From CALODP01 sp942492055 (GTDB lineage Bacteria; Bacteroidota; Ignavibacteria; Ignavibacteriales; Melioribacteraceae): a stretch of 64,000 nucleotides of DNA. Positions 9,295-18,660 of this stretch are shown piece after piece (positions within the stretch are counted from its first letter, which is position 1; every line of letters starts with the position of its first letter). The notes under the pieces were generated by a model. That model did not search any database and was not told where the DNA came from. It saw nothing but the letters and a program-made list of their open reading frames with translations. A program made the translations under genes and the position numbers. The stretch covers positions 62,001-126,000 of the forward strand of contig CALODP010000014.1 of NCBI GenBank assembly GCA_942492055.1, in the 5' to 3' direction.

Positions 9295-10152
9295 ATGGGA
9301 GATAAGGGCATTCTGCTGGTGCATTGTAAGGATGTTAAGGGAATTGTTAATTCGGTGGCAGAATTCATATTCAAATACAATGGTAATATAACACGACTGG
9401 ATGAGCATGTCGACAAAAAAAGCGGAACATTTTTTATGAGAGTTGAGTGGGCATTTGAGGAATCCCAAATTTCTCAGGAAGAAGCAAAAAACGCGTTCCA
9501 AAATGAAGTTGCTAATAAGTTTAATATGACTTGGAGACTTTTCACCCAGGGAGATAAACAAAGAGCAGCAATATTCGTCTCTAAATTGAACCATTGTTTG
9601 TTTGACATTTTGTCTAATGTAAGTTCGGGGGCGTGGAATCTGGATATTCCACTGATAATAAGTAATCACGAACTTATGAAGGAGGTTGCCGATAAGTTTG
9701 GGATTGACTATTACCATTTACCGATAACTAAAGATAATAAGCAAGAGCAGGAAGTAAAGCAATTGAAACTCATGAAAGAATATAAAATCGATTTTGTTGT
9801 GCTTGCCAGATATATGCAGGTTATCAGTGGGGATTTTATTGAGAGGTATAAGAATAGAATAATTAATATTCATCACTCCTTTTTACCGGCATTCCCTGGA
9901 GCAAAGCCGTATCATTCCGCTTATGAAAGAGGAGTAAAGATAATCGGTGCAACGGGACATTATGTTACCGAAGAGTTGGATGCCGGACCGATAATTGAGC
10001 AGGATGTAATAAGAGTCACGCACAAAGATTCGGTCTCAGATCTTTTGAGAAAAGGAAGAGAGCTCGAAACAGTTGTACTTTCCAGAGCGATTTGGCAGCA
10101 TATTAACCGGAATGTAATTGTTTACGGGAATAAGACAATAATATTTGACTAA
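9295..10152 (+). CDS. purU: Formyltetrahydrofolate deformylase
   Basis: It hydrolyses 10-formyltetrahydrofolate to tetrahydrofolate and formate, balancing one-carbon pools and supplying formate for purine synthesis. An N-terminal ACT regulatory domain occupies about residues 1-80. The formyltransferase-type domain contains NIHHSFLPAFPGAKPYHSAY and GATGHYVTEELDAGPII with the catalytic Asn, His and Asp. At 285 residues it has the family length. The ATG at 9295 is preferred over the GTG three bases earlier because AAGGGG then sits at proper spacing. It is divergent from the DUF3109 gene across about 200 bases and appears monocistronic. Confidence 0.95.
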   Translation: MGDKGILLVHCKDVKGIVNSVAEFIFKYNGNITRLDEHVDKKSGTFFMRVEWAFEESQISQEEAKNAFQNEVANKFNMTWRLFTQGDKQRAAIFVSKLNHCLFDILSNVSSGAWNLDIPLIISNHELMKEVADKFGIDYYHLPITKDNKQEQEVKQLKLMKEYKIDFVVLARYMQVISGDFIERYKNRIINIHHSFLPAFPGAKPYHSAYERGVKIIGATGHYVTEELDAGPIIEQDVIRVTHKDSVSDLLRKGRELETVVLSRAIWQHINRNVIVYGNKTIIFD

Positions 10153-10284
10153 TATGAGATTTTGTTCGGAAATACTTGATTAATGTAGGGTGAGTTCTTA
10201 CCTTAAATGAGGAATAACCCGTTCTTAATATTGTATCCGTGTTCCATAATTAATTTATCCAAAACAAATATAGTGGAGTTAATT

Positions 10285-10758
10285 ATGCCATCGAAAAAGA
10301 TTAAGGAATTTCTGGATCAACACCAAATCAAGTATGTGTGTGTAACACATTCTCCGGCCTTTACTGCACAGGAAATAGCCGCTTCAGCGCATATTCGAGG
10401 TAAAGGATTAGCCAAAACAGTACTTATCAAGTTAGAGGGTAAAATGGCTATGACGGTTTTACCTGCCTCTTACAAGATTGATTTTGACATGCTAAAGGAA
10501 GAGTTGGGAACAAATGAAGTGCGTCTTGCCAATGAGCAGGAATTCAAAGATAAGTTTCCCGGCTGCGAAGTAGGGGCAATGCCTCCCTTCGGAAATCTTT
10601 ATAATATGGATGTATTTGTAGCGGCTAGTCTTGTTGAGGATGAAGAAATAGCTTTCAATGCGGGAAATCATGTTGAGCTGATACGAATGGAGTACAAAGA
10701 TTTCGAAAAACTTGTAAAGCCGAAAATTCTTAGATTTTCTACAAAATATAGATACTAA
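10285..10758 (+). CDS. YbaK/ProX-type aminoacyl-tRNA deacylase
   Basis: The 157-residue protein starts at the ATG after GTGGAGTTAATT; an upstream in-frame extension is unlikely to be coding. It has the YbaK fold pattern: KTVLIKLEGKMAMTVLPASYKID, the GAMPPFGNLYNMDVFVAASL loop and NAGNHVELIRM. Family members clear mischarged tRNAs (such as Cys- or Ala-tRNAPro), but the exact substrate here cannot be read from sequence. It ends 18 bases before a strong terminator. Confidence 0.85.
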   Translation: MPSKKIKEFLDQHQIKYVCVTHSPAFTAQEIAASAHIRGKGLAKTVLIKLEGKMAMTVLPASYKIDFDMLKEELGTNEVRLANEQEFKDKFPGCEVGAMPPFGNLYNMDVFVAASLVEDEEIAFNAGNHVELIRMEYKDFEKLVKPKILRFSTKYRY

Positions 10759-10776
10759 GAAATTGATGAGATTGGA

Positions 10777-10803
10777 AAAGCCCGGATTGGCCGGGCTTTT
10801 TAT
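10777..10803. terminator. Bidirectional terminator between convergent genes
   Basis: AAAAGCCCGG and CCGGGCTTTT pair around ATTGG, with a T-run on the plus side and an A-run on the other. It can serve both the YbaK-type gene and the S46 peptidase gene that converges on it. Confidence 0.9.
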
Positions 10804-10807
10804 TTGT

Positions 10808-12970
10808 CTATTTATCTTCTGCTAAAGATTTTCCTGTGGTTAATTCGTGAACCAATCTTTTGGCATTCCAGATATGCTTTAACGCTTCAATTAAGCCTCT
10901 GGAATCGGTTGCGATACATCTGTTTTTTTCCGGCAAGAAAGCGAAATGTCCGGCAAGACTTTCGAGATTTCCGTCATGTGCTAGTCCTACAATTTCTCCC
11001 TTTCTGTTTATCAGAGAACTTCCGGAGTTTCCGCCGACTATATCATTTGTGGAGGCAAAACAAACAGGTGTTCTTAAATCCAAACCTGCCGGAGGGGTCT
11101 TCCATCTTTCATGCAAGCCCCAAGGATAAGTCTTTTTCCCGAATGAATAATATCTATCCCATAATCCGTAGTAGGTTGTAATTGGTGGAGCCAAAGTCCC
11201 GTTGTATTCGTAAGGAGCAATTGTTCCGTCGGAAATTCGCAAAGTTGAGGTGGCGTCAGGTGCAAGCTTATTTCCGTAAACTTCAAACATTGCCTCGCCA
11301 AGTTCCTGATGAAGGATTTCCAATGTGTTACTTACTTCGTTATATTTTTCATTAACCTCGTTGAATTCCTTGTGACTCTTTTCAGCATAGCTAATAAAAG
11401 GATCGGTTGATTCTGGAATTTCCTCCGGTTTCATTTTTAATAATATTCTTATTCCGGCTTCCGAAGTTAATAAACTATTTTCTTTAACATACTCAACAGC
11501 ATCGTTTCCCTTTAACCCATTGTAAAGCAATTTTGCCAGAGGATCGTTTTTACCAAGAATACCAATCAGAGAATTTGCGTGAGCGCGTAACAGCTTGTCG
11601 GCTTTTTCAATATCTTCGTCTGCTTTATAGATTGAGGCAACAAAACGATCTAATGTCATCTCTTTGAAAGCTTCGGAGCGTTTCTCTACCGGAAGCTTCA
11701 TTTGACGAGCGTATTCGAGTATTTTGGTAACTCGTTTGAAATAGATAATGTCACTAATCTGATAAGGCATCAGAATATAGTATTTCGGAAAAAGATTCGC
11801 TTGTTCTTCTCGCGCAGATTTAATGGCCCGCCAAATATGTCCGTATCTATTCTTAAGAGGTTGGTTTGCAAAGACATTTCCTTTGAAATGCGTTTCGAAT
11901 TGTTGTTTCTTGGCCGTTAAGTATTTGTCTTCCAAGCCTTTCAAGCGACCGGCAAAGGCTTTTCTGCCGTTTCCAAGTCCCATAACGCTGTTCAGTAATT
12001 TCGATTCCTCTTCCGGACGCGATTCGAAAAGTTCGAAATATGCTTTATATTTTTCGTTGTAGTTTAATAACAGAGTAGGGTAAAGGATCTTTCGGAAGAA
12101 ATCGTAATCGGCTACTGTCATTAGTCGATTTGTGTTTCCCGGGCGACCGATAACAAAAATAGGTTCTCCCGGTTCGGCACCTGCCTTACTCCATGGGAAG
12201 TAGTCTTTCGAAACAACCGGATTTCCATCTACGTCGTAAGCACGAAAGAACATAAAATCGAGTTCGTATCTAGGATAAGTAAAGTTATCCCAATCCCAGC
12301 CTGTAGCGGCAATTTGGAAATCTGGAGCCATAACCAGTCGCAAATCGTCGTAACGTTTATAGCAATAGAGAGAATATTTCCCACCATTGTAAAGAGTTAC
12401 TACGTTACAAACCAATCCGGTCTCTTCTCCTTTTTGCTCGATAATCTCTTTTATCTTCTCATTCTTTAGCTGCACCTTTTCATCATCTGAGTCACCTTTC
12501 GTCATCTCATTTCGAATAATCTCGGTAACATCATCAATGGAGATTAATTGATCAACATAGATTCCTTTTATCTTTCTTTCCTTTTCCATTGTTTCGGCAT
12601 AAAAACCGTCTCTTAAAAGATTTTCCCCCTCTTGTTGAATAGTGTGAAGCATATCCCTGCCACAATGATGGTTTGTCATTATAAGACCATCGGCCGAAAC
12701 GAAAGCCGCGGAACAACCTCCGCCGAACTGAAGAGCCGATTTCCGAACATGCTCCAACCATTCTTTCGAAGGAGTAAAGGAATATGTTTCTTCTAGATAT
12801 TTGTACGGGATATCATCGAAAGTCCACATCGTTCCGAAATCTTTTGACGCGAAAGTAACTTCACTCGGATCGAATTGCTCGTAAAGGCTATACTGGGCTG
12901 ATAGGGAAATAGATGTGCTTAATATGATTAATAGTGTAATCGCGGAAAATACGCGACGAGTGTAATTCAT
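10808..12970 (-). CDS. S46 family dipeptidyl-peptidase (DPP7-like), periplasmic
   Basis: The 720-residue protein has a signal peptide ending LSAQ. The chymotrypsin-like triad is visible: His in TNHHC (101-102) and Ser in GGNSGSS (near residue 649). S46 enzymes remove dipeptides from peptide N-termini in the periplasm. Eighteen residues after the serine is Gly (AHDG); as I recall for Porphyromonas enzymes, Gly here goes with DPP7 (hydrophobic P1) and Arg with DPP11 (acidic P1). Specificity is therefore inferred as DPP7-like. A second, diverged S46 gene lies directly upstream on the same strand, suggesting an old duplication. The gene ends on a bidirectional terminator. Confidence 0.93.
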   Translation of the reverse strand: MNYTRRVFSAITLLIILSTSISLSAQYSLYEQFDPSEVTFASKDFGTMWTFDDIPYKYLEETYSFTPSKEWLEHVRKSALQFGGGCSAAFVSADGLIMTNHHCGRDMLHTIQQEGENLLRDGFYAETMEKERKIKGIYVDQLISIDDVTEIIRNEMTKGDSDDEKVQLKNEKIKEIIEQKGEETGLVCNVVTLYNGGKYSLYCYKRYDDLRLVMAPDFQIAATGWDWDNFTYPRYELDFMFFRAYDVDGNPVVSKDYFPWSKAGAEPGEPIFVIGRPGNTNRLMTVADYDFFRKILYPTLLLNYNEKYKAYFELFESRPEEESKLLNSVMGLGNGRKAFAGRLKGLEDKYLTAKKQQFETHFKGNVFANQPLKNRYGHIWRAIKSAREEQANLFPKYYILMPYQISDIIYFKRVTKILEYARQMKLPVEKRSEAFKEMTLDRFVASIYKADEDIEKADKLLRAHANSLIGILGKNDPLAKLLYNGLKGNDAVEYVKENSLLTSEAGIRILLKMKPEEIPESTDPFISYAEKSHKEFNEVNEKYNEVSNTLEILHQELGEAMFEVYGNKLAPDATSTLRISDGTIAPYEYNGTLAPPITTYYGLWDRYYSFGKKTYPWGLHERWKTPPAGLDLRTPVCFASTNDIVGGNSGSSLINRKGEIVGLAHDGNLESLAGHFAFLPEKNRCIATDSRGLIEALKHIWNAKRLVHELTTGKSLAEDK

Positions 12971-13042
12971 AAAACCCCCAAGTTTTAACAGTATGAATGA
13001 ATCGGTTAAAGATAATGGAATTTGGGGAAAGAAGGGAATAAA

Positions 13043-13067
13043 AAAGGGGAGCTTCGAACTCCCCTTA
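13043..13067 (-). terminator. Terminator after second S46 gene
   Basis: AAGGGGAG and CTCCCCTT form a stem around a TTCGAA-containing loop. On the minus strand it is followed by a T-run, five bases after the peptidase stop. Confidence 0.85.
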
Positions 13068-13071
13068 GTAT

Positions 13072-15294
13072 CTATTTCGAATTCTCTTCTGTTGGTGATG
13101 TGGATTCATCAATATCCGCGACCGGATTTTTGAAGGACTCGGGAATCTTGCCGGCTTTTAATTCTTCGCTGATTCTTTTTGCGCCCAAAAGATCTCCGAG
13201 TAATTCAACTATTCCCTGCGAAGAAACAGCTACCATTCGGTTTTTGTTTTCGCTATAGATGAAATTTCCCGGAATACTTTCTAGATTTCCGTCGAAGGCC
13301 AAACCTACTACTTCACCTTCTTTGTTGATAACCGGACTACCGGAGCTTCCTCCAACGATATCATTTGTTGTAATGAAGTTGTAAGGGGTTGACATATCAA
13401 AGTCTTTTCCGGGATTTTGCCATCTTTCAGGAAGATCCCAAGGATATTGTTTTTCATGACTATAGAAACGATCATAGAGACCGTAGAAAGTAGTGAATAA
13501 CGGAGCTTTGGTACCGTTGTATTCGTAGCTTTTCATCATACCGTCGGATAAACGCAACGTGAAAGTAGCGTCCGGTGGTATAGTAGTACCGTAAACAGCA
13601 TAAATAGCTTGTCCCATTTGATCTTCCAAGGCTTCTATAGTTTGCTCTGCTTCTTTCTGTTCCGAAAGATATTTTTTAAGATCGGAACGTGTCTGAAGCA
13701 GATAAGCGACAATCGGATCACCGCAATTATAAATAGCGTCGGAACCTTTGGATACTAGTTCCTTAAGCTTTTCCGCATCGGTAACTACTGTATTCTCTTT
13801 GAGGTAATTAACAGCTTCTATTCCGGTTTTGCCATTTGTAAGCTCATTAAATAAGGAATTATCTTTTCCCAGATTTAGGGCAATGAATTCAAGATGTAGT
13901 GCTAAATCTTCATCGTCAACCGCAAAATCAAACTCATCTTTAGCGAGTTCGGCAATACGCTTATTGAGTTCTTCATCTTTATATTTTTCTGAACGATTTT
14001 CCTCCGGCAAAGCCATTTGATTGGCAATTTCGATAAGGTTATTGGCTCTGAGGAAATAGAGAGATGATTCTTCATCTACCGAGTAGGCCGCTACTTCATT
14101 TCCGTGAGACAATAATTCGTCGATGCCCGCTTCTATTCCGTCCCATAAATGTCCGAATCTTTCTTGTAATTCGGGCTTTGCAGCAATTGCGGATCTGAAT
14201 TTCTCTTCGAAGTCGGCTTTTCTTCCCATCCAATAGGGATCGTTTAGGAATTTTACATTTTCTCTGTAAACTTTTGCTCCGTTGGCAACAAAAACCATTT
14301 GCTCCTTAAACTCTTCCGCTCTTTCCGGATGTGAGTCTATAAGCTTATTCAAATAAGCAACTTGCCCATTGGTAGTAAAAGATTTGTTACGCATTGTCAA
14401 ATCACGATAATATCTGAGCTGAGCCATTGTTTTCAATCGGAATGTTTTTCCCGGATTCCCGATTACGAAGATCGGTTCGTTAGGTTGCGCGCCGGTCTTG
14501 CTCCACTTAAGGAAGTTATCTGTTTGTAATGGTTTGCCATCTTCGTAAACCCTGACGAAAGCGAAATCGGCGTTATATCTCGGGTAAGTAAAGTTATCCG
14601 GATCACCGCCGTAAAGTCCGATGCTAGATTCGTTAAAATAAACCGCTCTTATGTCGTCATAAACTTTATATCCGTAGAGCGAGTATTTCCCACCGTTGTA
14701 GAGAGAAGTAACTCGGCATTTGTTTCCTGTTTTCTCTTTGTAGCGATCTTGAATTTCTTTAACCTTATTCTCTTTATTGGCGATTCTCTCTTCGTCTGTT
14801 TTGCCTGAGTTAATTGCGGTAACAATCTCTTCGGTAACATCTTCTATCAGAACAAGCTGACTTACCGTTATCCCGGGAATCTTTCTCTCTTCTTCGAGAG
14901 TAGTAGCGTAGAATCCGTCGCGATAAATATTTTCTCCGTCACGCTGAATTTTATTCGAGATAAAGTCTATACAATGATGATTTGTCATAACAAGACCATC
15001 TGCCGAAACAAAGGATGCGGTACACCAGTAGGCGAACTTCAAGGATGAAAGGCGCACATGATCCAACCATTGTTGATCAGGTCTGAAAGAATACTCCTCT
15101 TCGAAATAATCCAAAGGAGCGTCTTCGAATGTCCACATTTTGCCGGTATCGAATCTTTTGGAAGAGACGGTATCCGGAAGGATGTGATTAGAAGTTGTAA
15201 AGAATGTTGACTGAGAGGCGGAGCAACTGGTTATTATCAGGGCTCCGAGGATAAGGGCAAAAAAGGAACCGCCCCGCTTTAAGGTATGTAACAT
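13072..15294 (-). CDS. S46 family dipeptidyl-peptidase, lipoprotein form
   Basis: The 740-residue paralogue of the next gene has the same fold and motifs: His in TNHHC and Ser in GGSSGSP (near residue 652), with Gly 18 residues after the serine, again DPP7-like by that criterion. It differs by having a lipoprotein signal (LIITSC) instead of a cleaved signal peptide, so it should be membrane-anchored in the periplasm. An acidic C-terminal tail (ending VADIDESTSPTEENSK) is extra. Each copy has its own terminator, so the two are not strictly one operon. Together with the S8 protease and OPT transporter further on, it points to peptide feeding. Confidence 0.93.
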   Translation of the reverse strand: MLHTLKRGGSFFALILGALIITSCSASQSTFFTTSNHILPDTVSSKRFDTGKMWTFEDAPLDYFEEEYSFRPDQQWLDHVRLSSLKFAYWCTASFVSADGLVMTNHHCIDFISNKIQRDGENIYRDGFYATTLEEERKIPGITVSQLVLIEDVTEEIVTAINSGKTDEERIANKENKVKEIQDRYKEKTGNKCRVTSLYNGGKYSLYGYKVYDDIRAVYFNESSIGLYGGDPDNFTYPRYNADFAFVRVYEDGKPLQTDNFLKWSKTGAQPNEPIFVIGNPGKTFRLKTMAQLRYYRDLTMRNKSFTTNGQVAYLNKLIDSHPERAEEFKEQMVFVANGAKVYRENVKFLNDPYWMGRKADFEEKFRSAIAAKPELQERFGHLWDGIEAGIDELLSHGNEVAAYSVDEESSLYFLRANNLIEIANQMALPEENRSEKYKDEELNKRIAELAKDEFDFAVDDEDLALHLEFIALNLGKDNSLFNELTNGKTGIEAVNYLKENTVVTDAEKLKELVSKGSDAIYNCGDPIVAYLLQTRSDLKKYLSEQKEAEQTIEALEDQMGQAIYAVYGTTIPPDATFTLRLSDGMMKSYEYNGTKAPLFTTFYGLYDRFYSHEKQYPWDLPERWQNPGKDFDMSTPYNFITTNDIVGGSSGSPVINKEGEVVGLAFDGNLESIPGNFIYSENKNRMVAVSSQGIVELLGDLLGAKRISEELKAGKIPESFKNPVADIDESTSPTEENSK

Positions 15295-15427
15295 TAAAAT
15301 CCCCCGAAAATATATTTGTAAATAAGCAATTACTAAAAACCGGCTTAAAATAAAGAAAGTTAAGCCTTAGAGCAAATAACTCATAAAGCGATCGCAAAGA
15401 TATAACTAAAAACGGGGGGAGACAATA

Positions 15428-15664
15428 TCAAATATAGGCGTCGGGATAATAGAGTGGTTGCAATTCTTTCTCGTCTTCTACAGTTCCGCTGCAACGGCTA
15501 CATTTCTCGACATAAAATACAATCGGTTCTTCGCTTGGTTCGGCGGCAACAAAATTAATTACCGACTGGCAAGTTTTGCATTGAACAGTATGATGAGATT
15601 CTATTTTCTCTCTGCAAGTAGGACAAAGAAATCCTTCCTCGCCGATTATTTCGTTTGGTTCCAA
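15428..15664 (-). CDS. Small zinc-ribbon protein, start codon unclear
   Basis: At least 78 residues, with CPTC, CKTC and CSRC pairs, so it probably binds two zinc ions; function unknown. The only conventional in-frame start is a TTG at 15664 without a clear ribosome site. Yet the frame stays open upstream for 40 codons and there encodes a sensible further cysteine pair (QCNNQSCKAYFILEP) that would complete the first ribbon. No ATG, GTG or TTG occurs in that extension before the TAG at about 15,792. Either a rare ATT start is used, or the start codon was lost or misread. Confidence 0.6.
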   Translation of the reverse strand: MEPNEIIGEEGFLCPTCREKIESHHTVQCKTCQSVINFVAAEPSEEPIVFYVEKCSRCSGTVEDEKELQPLYYPDAYI

Positions 15665-15917
15665 TATGAAATATGCTTTACAGCTTTGATTGTTACATTG
15701 GGTAAAGCGTTTGGAAGTAATAGCAATAGGTTTAATATCAAGCCTCCGTATGGAATAATTCGCAAGGGCAAAGGTAGTTTCTTCGGTTAACTATTCCTAT
15801 GCAAAAAAATATCTACTCTTATTTTATTCCCCCGATAATTGAAATTTGCCCCGCAAAGGAATATTTTACACTCTTTGAAAAAGTGCTTATACAAAGTTAA
15901 TAATAAAGGAGTAAAAG

Positions 15918-17264
15918 ATGGCAAAAATTCCTGGCTTTAAAGCTTATGATATCAGAGGAAAGGTTCCGGGGGAGCTAAACCCCGAGTTAGCATACAAAGT
16001 AGGGCGCGCATTTGTAAGTTATCTTAATTGTAAGAAAGTAGTAATCGGTATGGATGTAAGAGAATCATCTCCCGAATTATCAAAGGCTTTGGCCAATGGT
16101 ATAACAGACGCGGGGGCCGATGTGGTTGATCTCGGTTTATGCGGAACAGAGATGATCTATTTCTCCACACCGTTTCTAAACGCGGACGGTGGTGTTATGA
16201 TAACTGCGAGCCACAATCCACCTGAATATAACGGATTGAAATTCGTAAAGAAAGGATCTGTCCCGATGGGATATGGTTCGGGATTGGCAGATGTGGAAGA
16301 GATGATTCAGAATGATAATCTAGGCGAAAAAGCCGAAACAAAAGGTACCGTATCGCAAATGGATGTCATGAAGGAGTTCATAGAGAATTTAGAACAATTC
16401 TATTCGGCCGATAAAATAAAACCTTTTACAGTAGTTGTAAACGGAGGGAACGGATGTGTAGGGCCGGCACTCGACGCTATTGAGCCGAAGCTCCCGATTA
16501 AGATGGTAAAGGTATTTCATGAGCCTGATTCTACTTTCCCTAACGGCGTTCCGAATCCTCTATTACCGGATAATCGCCAACCGACCATCGACGCGATAAA
16601 AGAGCACAAAGCTGATCTTGGTGTGGCATGGGATGGCGACTACGATCGTTGTTTCTTCTTTGACGAAAATGGTGAGTTTATCGAGGGATATTATATAGTC
16701 GGGCTTTTGGCAAAATCGATACTCAAAGCAGCTCCGGGTGAGAATATTATTCACGATCCGCGACTTATTTGGAACACAATGGATGAAGTTGAAAAAGCGG
16801 GTGGAAAAGCTGTAGTATCCGTTAGCGGTCACGCTTTCATCAAAGAGAAGATGAGAGAAACAAACGCGATATATGGCGGAGAGATGAGCGCCCATCACTA
16901 TTTCAGAGATAACGCTTATTCCGATAGCGGAATGATTCCATTTTTGCTGATCATGCAGCTTATGTCGGAAGAAGGGAAAACTCTCAGCGAGCTTGTTGGA
17001 GAGATGATTAAGAACTATCCATGTTCGGGAGAGATCAATACTACCTTGGACGATCCGAAAGGGAAGCTTGAAGAGATAAAAGCCAAATATACAGATGGCA
17101 AAGCTGATACCCTTGACGGAATCAGTGTTGAGTATGATACATGGCGCTTTAACGTAAGAATGAGCAACACGGAACCTTTGTTAAGACTTAATGTGGAAAC
17201 AAAAGGGGATGCCGAGTTGATGAAAGAGAAAACAGAAGAACTTCTTTCCCTTATTCGAAGTTAA
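15918..17264 (+). CDS. Phosphomannomutase/phosphoglucomutase
   Basis: Alpha-D-phosphohexomutase of 448 residues that interconverts hexose 1- and 6-phosphates for sugar-nucleotide and polysaccharide synthesis. The catalytic phosphoserine is Ser98 in TASHNPPEYNG. The magnesium loop is DGDYDRC at about residue 240; GGEMSAHHYF is the sugar-binding loop and SNTEPLLRLNVE the phosphate-binding loop. AAAGGAG precedes the ATG. Sequence alone does not separate the manno- from the gluco-preference, so no symbol is given. Confidence 0.94.
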   Translation: MAKIPGFKAYDIRGKVPGELNPELAYKVGRAFVSYLNCKKVVIGMDVRESSPELSKALANGITDAGADVVDLGLCGTEMIYFSTPFLNADGGVMITASHNPPEYNGLKFVKKGSVPMGYGSGLADVEEMIQNDNLGEKAETKGTVSQMDVMKEFIENLEQFYSADKIKPFTVVVNGGNGCVGPALDAIEPKLPIKMVKVFHEPDSTFPNGVPNPLLPDNRQPTIDAIKEHKADLGVAWDGDYDRCFFFDENGEFIEGYYIVGLLAKSILKAAPGENIIHDPRLIWNTMDEVEKAGGKAVVSVSGHAFIKEKMRETNAIYGGEMSAHHYFRDNAYSDSGMIPFLLIMQLMSEEGKTLSELVGEMIKNYPCSGEINTTLDDPKGKLEEIKAKYTDGKADTLDGISVEYDTWRFNVRMSNTEPLLRLNVETKGDAELMKEKTEELLSLIRS

Positions 17265-17301
17265 TTTATATTTGTATTTAACAATCTATATGATATATTT
17301 A

Positions 17302-17321
17302 GGTGAGCCTTTGGGCTCGCC
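17302..17321 (+). terminator. Hairpin after the phosphohexomutase gene
   Basis: GGTGAGCC and GGCTCGCC pair around TTTG with one G-T pair. There is no T-run after it, so it may only stabilise the mRNA or act weakly as a terminator. Confidence 0.4.
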
Positions 17322-17398
17322 GTATAATAGGGGAACCCGCAAAGATTTACCCCGTCTATTAACGAAATATTGGAAATTAACATAAAAGGAGTAATCCG

Positions 17399-17620
17399 AT
17401 GGCAGACGGAAAAGAAAAAGCAATTGACGTTGATAAGCTTCTTAAGAATAAGCTTAAATCTGTTAGCGTAGCCGATCTGGAAAATGGCATCTCGAAAGCC
17501 GTTTCGGAAATTGTCGGGGAAGACTACAAATGTACACTAAATGATTTGAAGTACACTTTGTTTAGCGGAGCCGATTTCCACGTTAAGATAGAATTATCTT
17601 ACAATCCGGATGACGAATAA
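17399..17620 (+). CDS. Small acidic protein of unknown function
   Basis: A 73-residue protein that I do not recognise. AAAGGAG sits at good spacing before the ATG, and a strong terminator follows within 10 bases of the stop, so it is almost certainly expressed as its own unit. The sequence alternates lysine-rich helix (about 1-40, EKAIDVDKLLKNKLKSV) and a C-terminal half that looks like beta-strands ending in an acidic tail (YNPDDE). It has no signal peptide, cysteine pair or membrane segment beyond a single Cys. Confidence 0.8.
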   Translation: MADGKEKAIDVDKLLKNKLKSVSVADLENGISKAVSEIVGEDYKCTLNDLKYTLFSGADFHVKIELSYNPDDE

Positions 17621-17627
17621 AGATTTC

Positions 17628-17652
17628 GGGAGGTTTTGGCCTCCCTTTTTTT
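17628..17652 (+). terminator. Intrinsic terminator of the small acidic protein gene
   Basis: GGGAGG and CCTCCC pair around TTTTGG, followed by a run of eight or more T. Confidence 0.92.
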
Positions 17653-17736
17653 TACCCTTTCCGCTTTTCCTTGACTTCGTAACCTATTTTCTATTACTTA
17701 CCGCAATTGATTTTTATACTATTTTGGTGATTAAAA

Positions 17737-18660
17737 TTGACCCCGTTATTGAATTTACTTGTTATTGCCTTGACCGTATTCGGATTATGGGGAGGGGCTG
17801 TTTGGGTTGTTGAATCGGCTAGCAGAATAGCCAAAAGATTAGGTGTTAGTGAACTTGTTATTGGGCTTACAATTGTAGCGATTGCTACATCCGCGCCTGA
17901 ATTCGCGGTTACTGTATCGGCCGCTCTTTCGAACAAGATGTCCATTTCGGTGGGGAACGTTGTAGGGTCGAATATTTTCAATCTCGGTGTGATACTTGGA
18001 TTAGTAGCTATATTCGGGAAGATTCATACCAACAAGACGATGCTCTGGAGAGACGGATCTTTATTGCTCGGAACCGGTATTTTGCTTACCATCTTCTTTG
18101 CCGATCTTTCTCTTTCTTTGGTAGAAGGAATTATTCTGTTCGGAATACTGATAGGATATATTACTTATCTGATAAGAAAAAAAGAATCTTCCGAAGAGGA
18201 AGTACCCGACGGAGGATTTTCCTGGTGGGATATTCCGAAGATGATAATTGGTGTGGGAACAATAATCTTGAGCGCCAAATTTCTCGTTGGATCCGCATCG
18301 GATATCGCGCGTCACTACGGAGTTTCAGAGTGGATGATTGGAATTACAATTGTGGCAGCGGGAACATCCGTGCCTGAGTTGGCTACTTCTATTGTTGCCT
18401 TGGCAAGAGGGAAACATGGCATTTCGGTCGGAAATCTGATCGGGAGTGATCTTTTTAATATGCTCGGTGTTTTGGGTGTCGCTTCTATTTTGCATCCCCT
18501 TTCCATTACAAGAAGCGATTTTTACAGCATAGCCATTCTGGCAGGAAGTTTTATAGTGCTGATGATTCTTATTCGCACAAGATGGTCTCTTTCCAGATGG
18601 GAAGGAATTCTTCTGATTATACTCGCTTTCGCAAGATGGTGGATCGGCTCGATTATATGA
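17737..18660 (+). CDS. Calcium/sodium antiporter of the CaCA family
   Basis: The 307-residue protein has two homologous halves with about ten membrane segments. The alpha-repeat signatures are present: TSAPEFAVTVSAAL with GNVVGSNIFNLG in the first half, GTSVPELATSIVALARGK with GNLIGSDLFNMLG in the second. These are the ion-binding motifs of YrbG-type exchangers. The start is a TTG directly after an in-frame TGA, so no longer form is possible. Its last eight bases overlap the convergent aminotransferase gene. Confidence 0.92.
   Translation: MTPLLNLLVIALTVFGLWGGAVWVVESASRIAKRLGVSELVIGLTIVAIATSAPEFAVTVSAALSNKMSISVGNVVGSNIFNLGVILGLVAIFGKIHTNKTMLWRDGSLLLGTGILLTIFFADLSLSLVEGIILFGILIGYITYLIRKKESSEEEVPDGGFSWWDIPKMIIGVGTIILSAKFLVGSASDIARHYGVSEWMIGITIVAAGTSVPELATSIVALARGKHGISVGNLIGSDLFNMLGVLGVASILHPLSITRSDFYSIAILAGSFIVLMILIRTRWSLSRWEGILLIILAFARWWIGSII

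Noticed and set aside
10808..15294. Assembly duplication of a single S46 gene
   Set aside because: The two genes differ throughout, have different export signals and separate terminators, so they are true paralogues.
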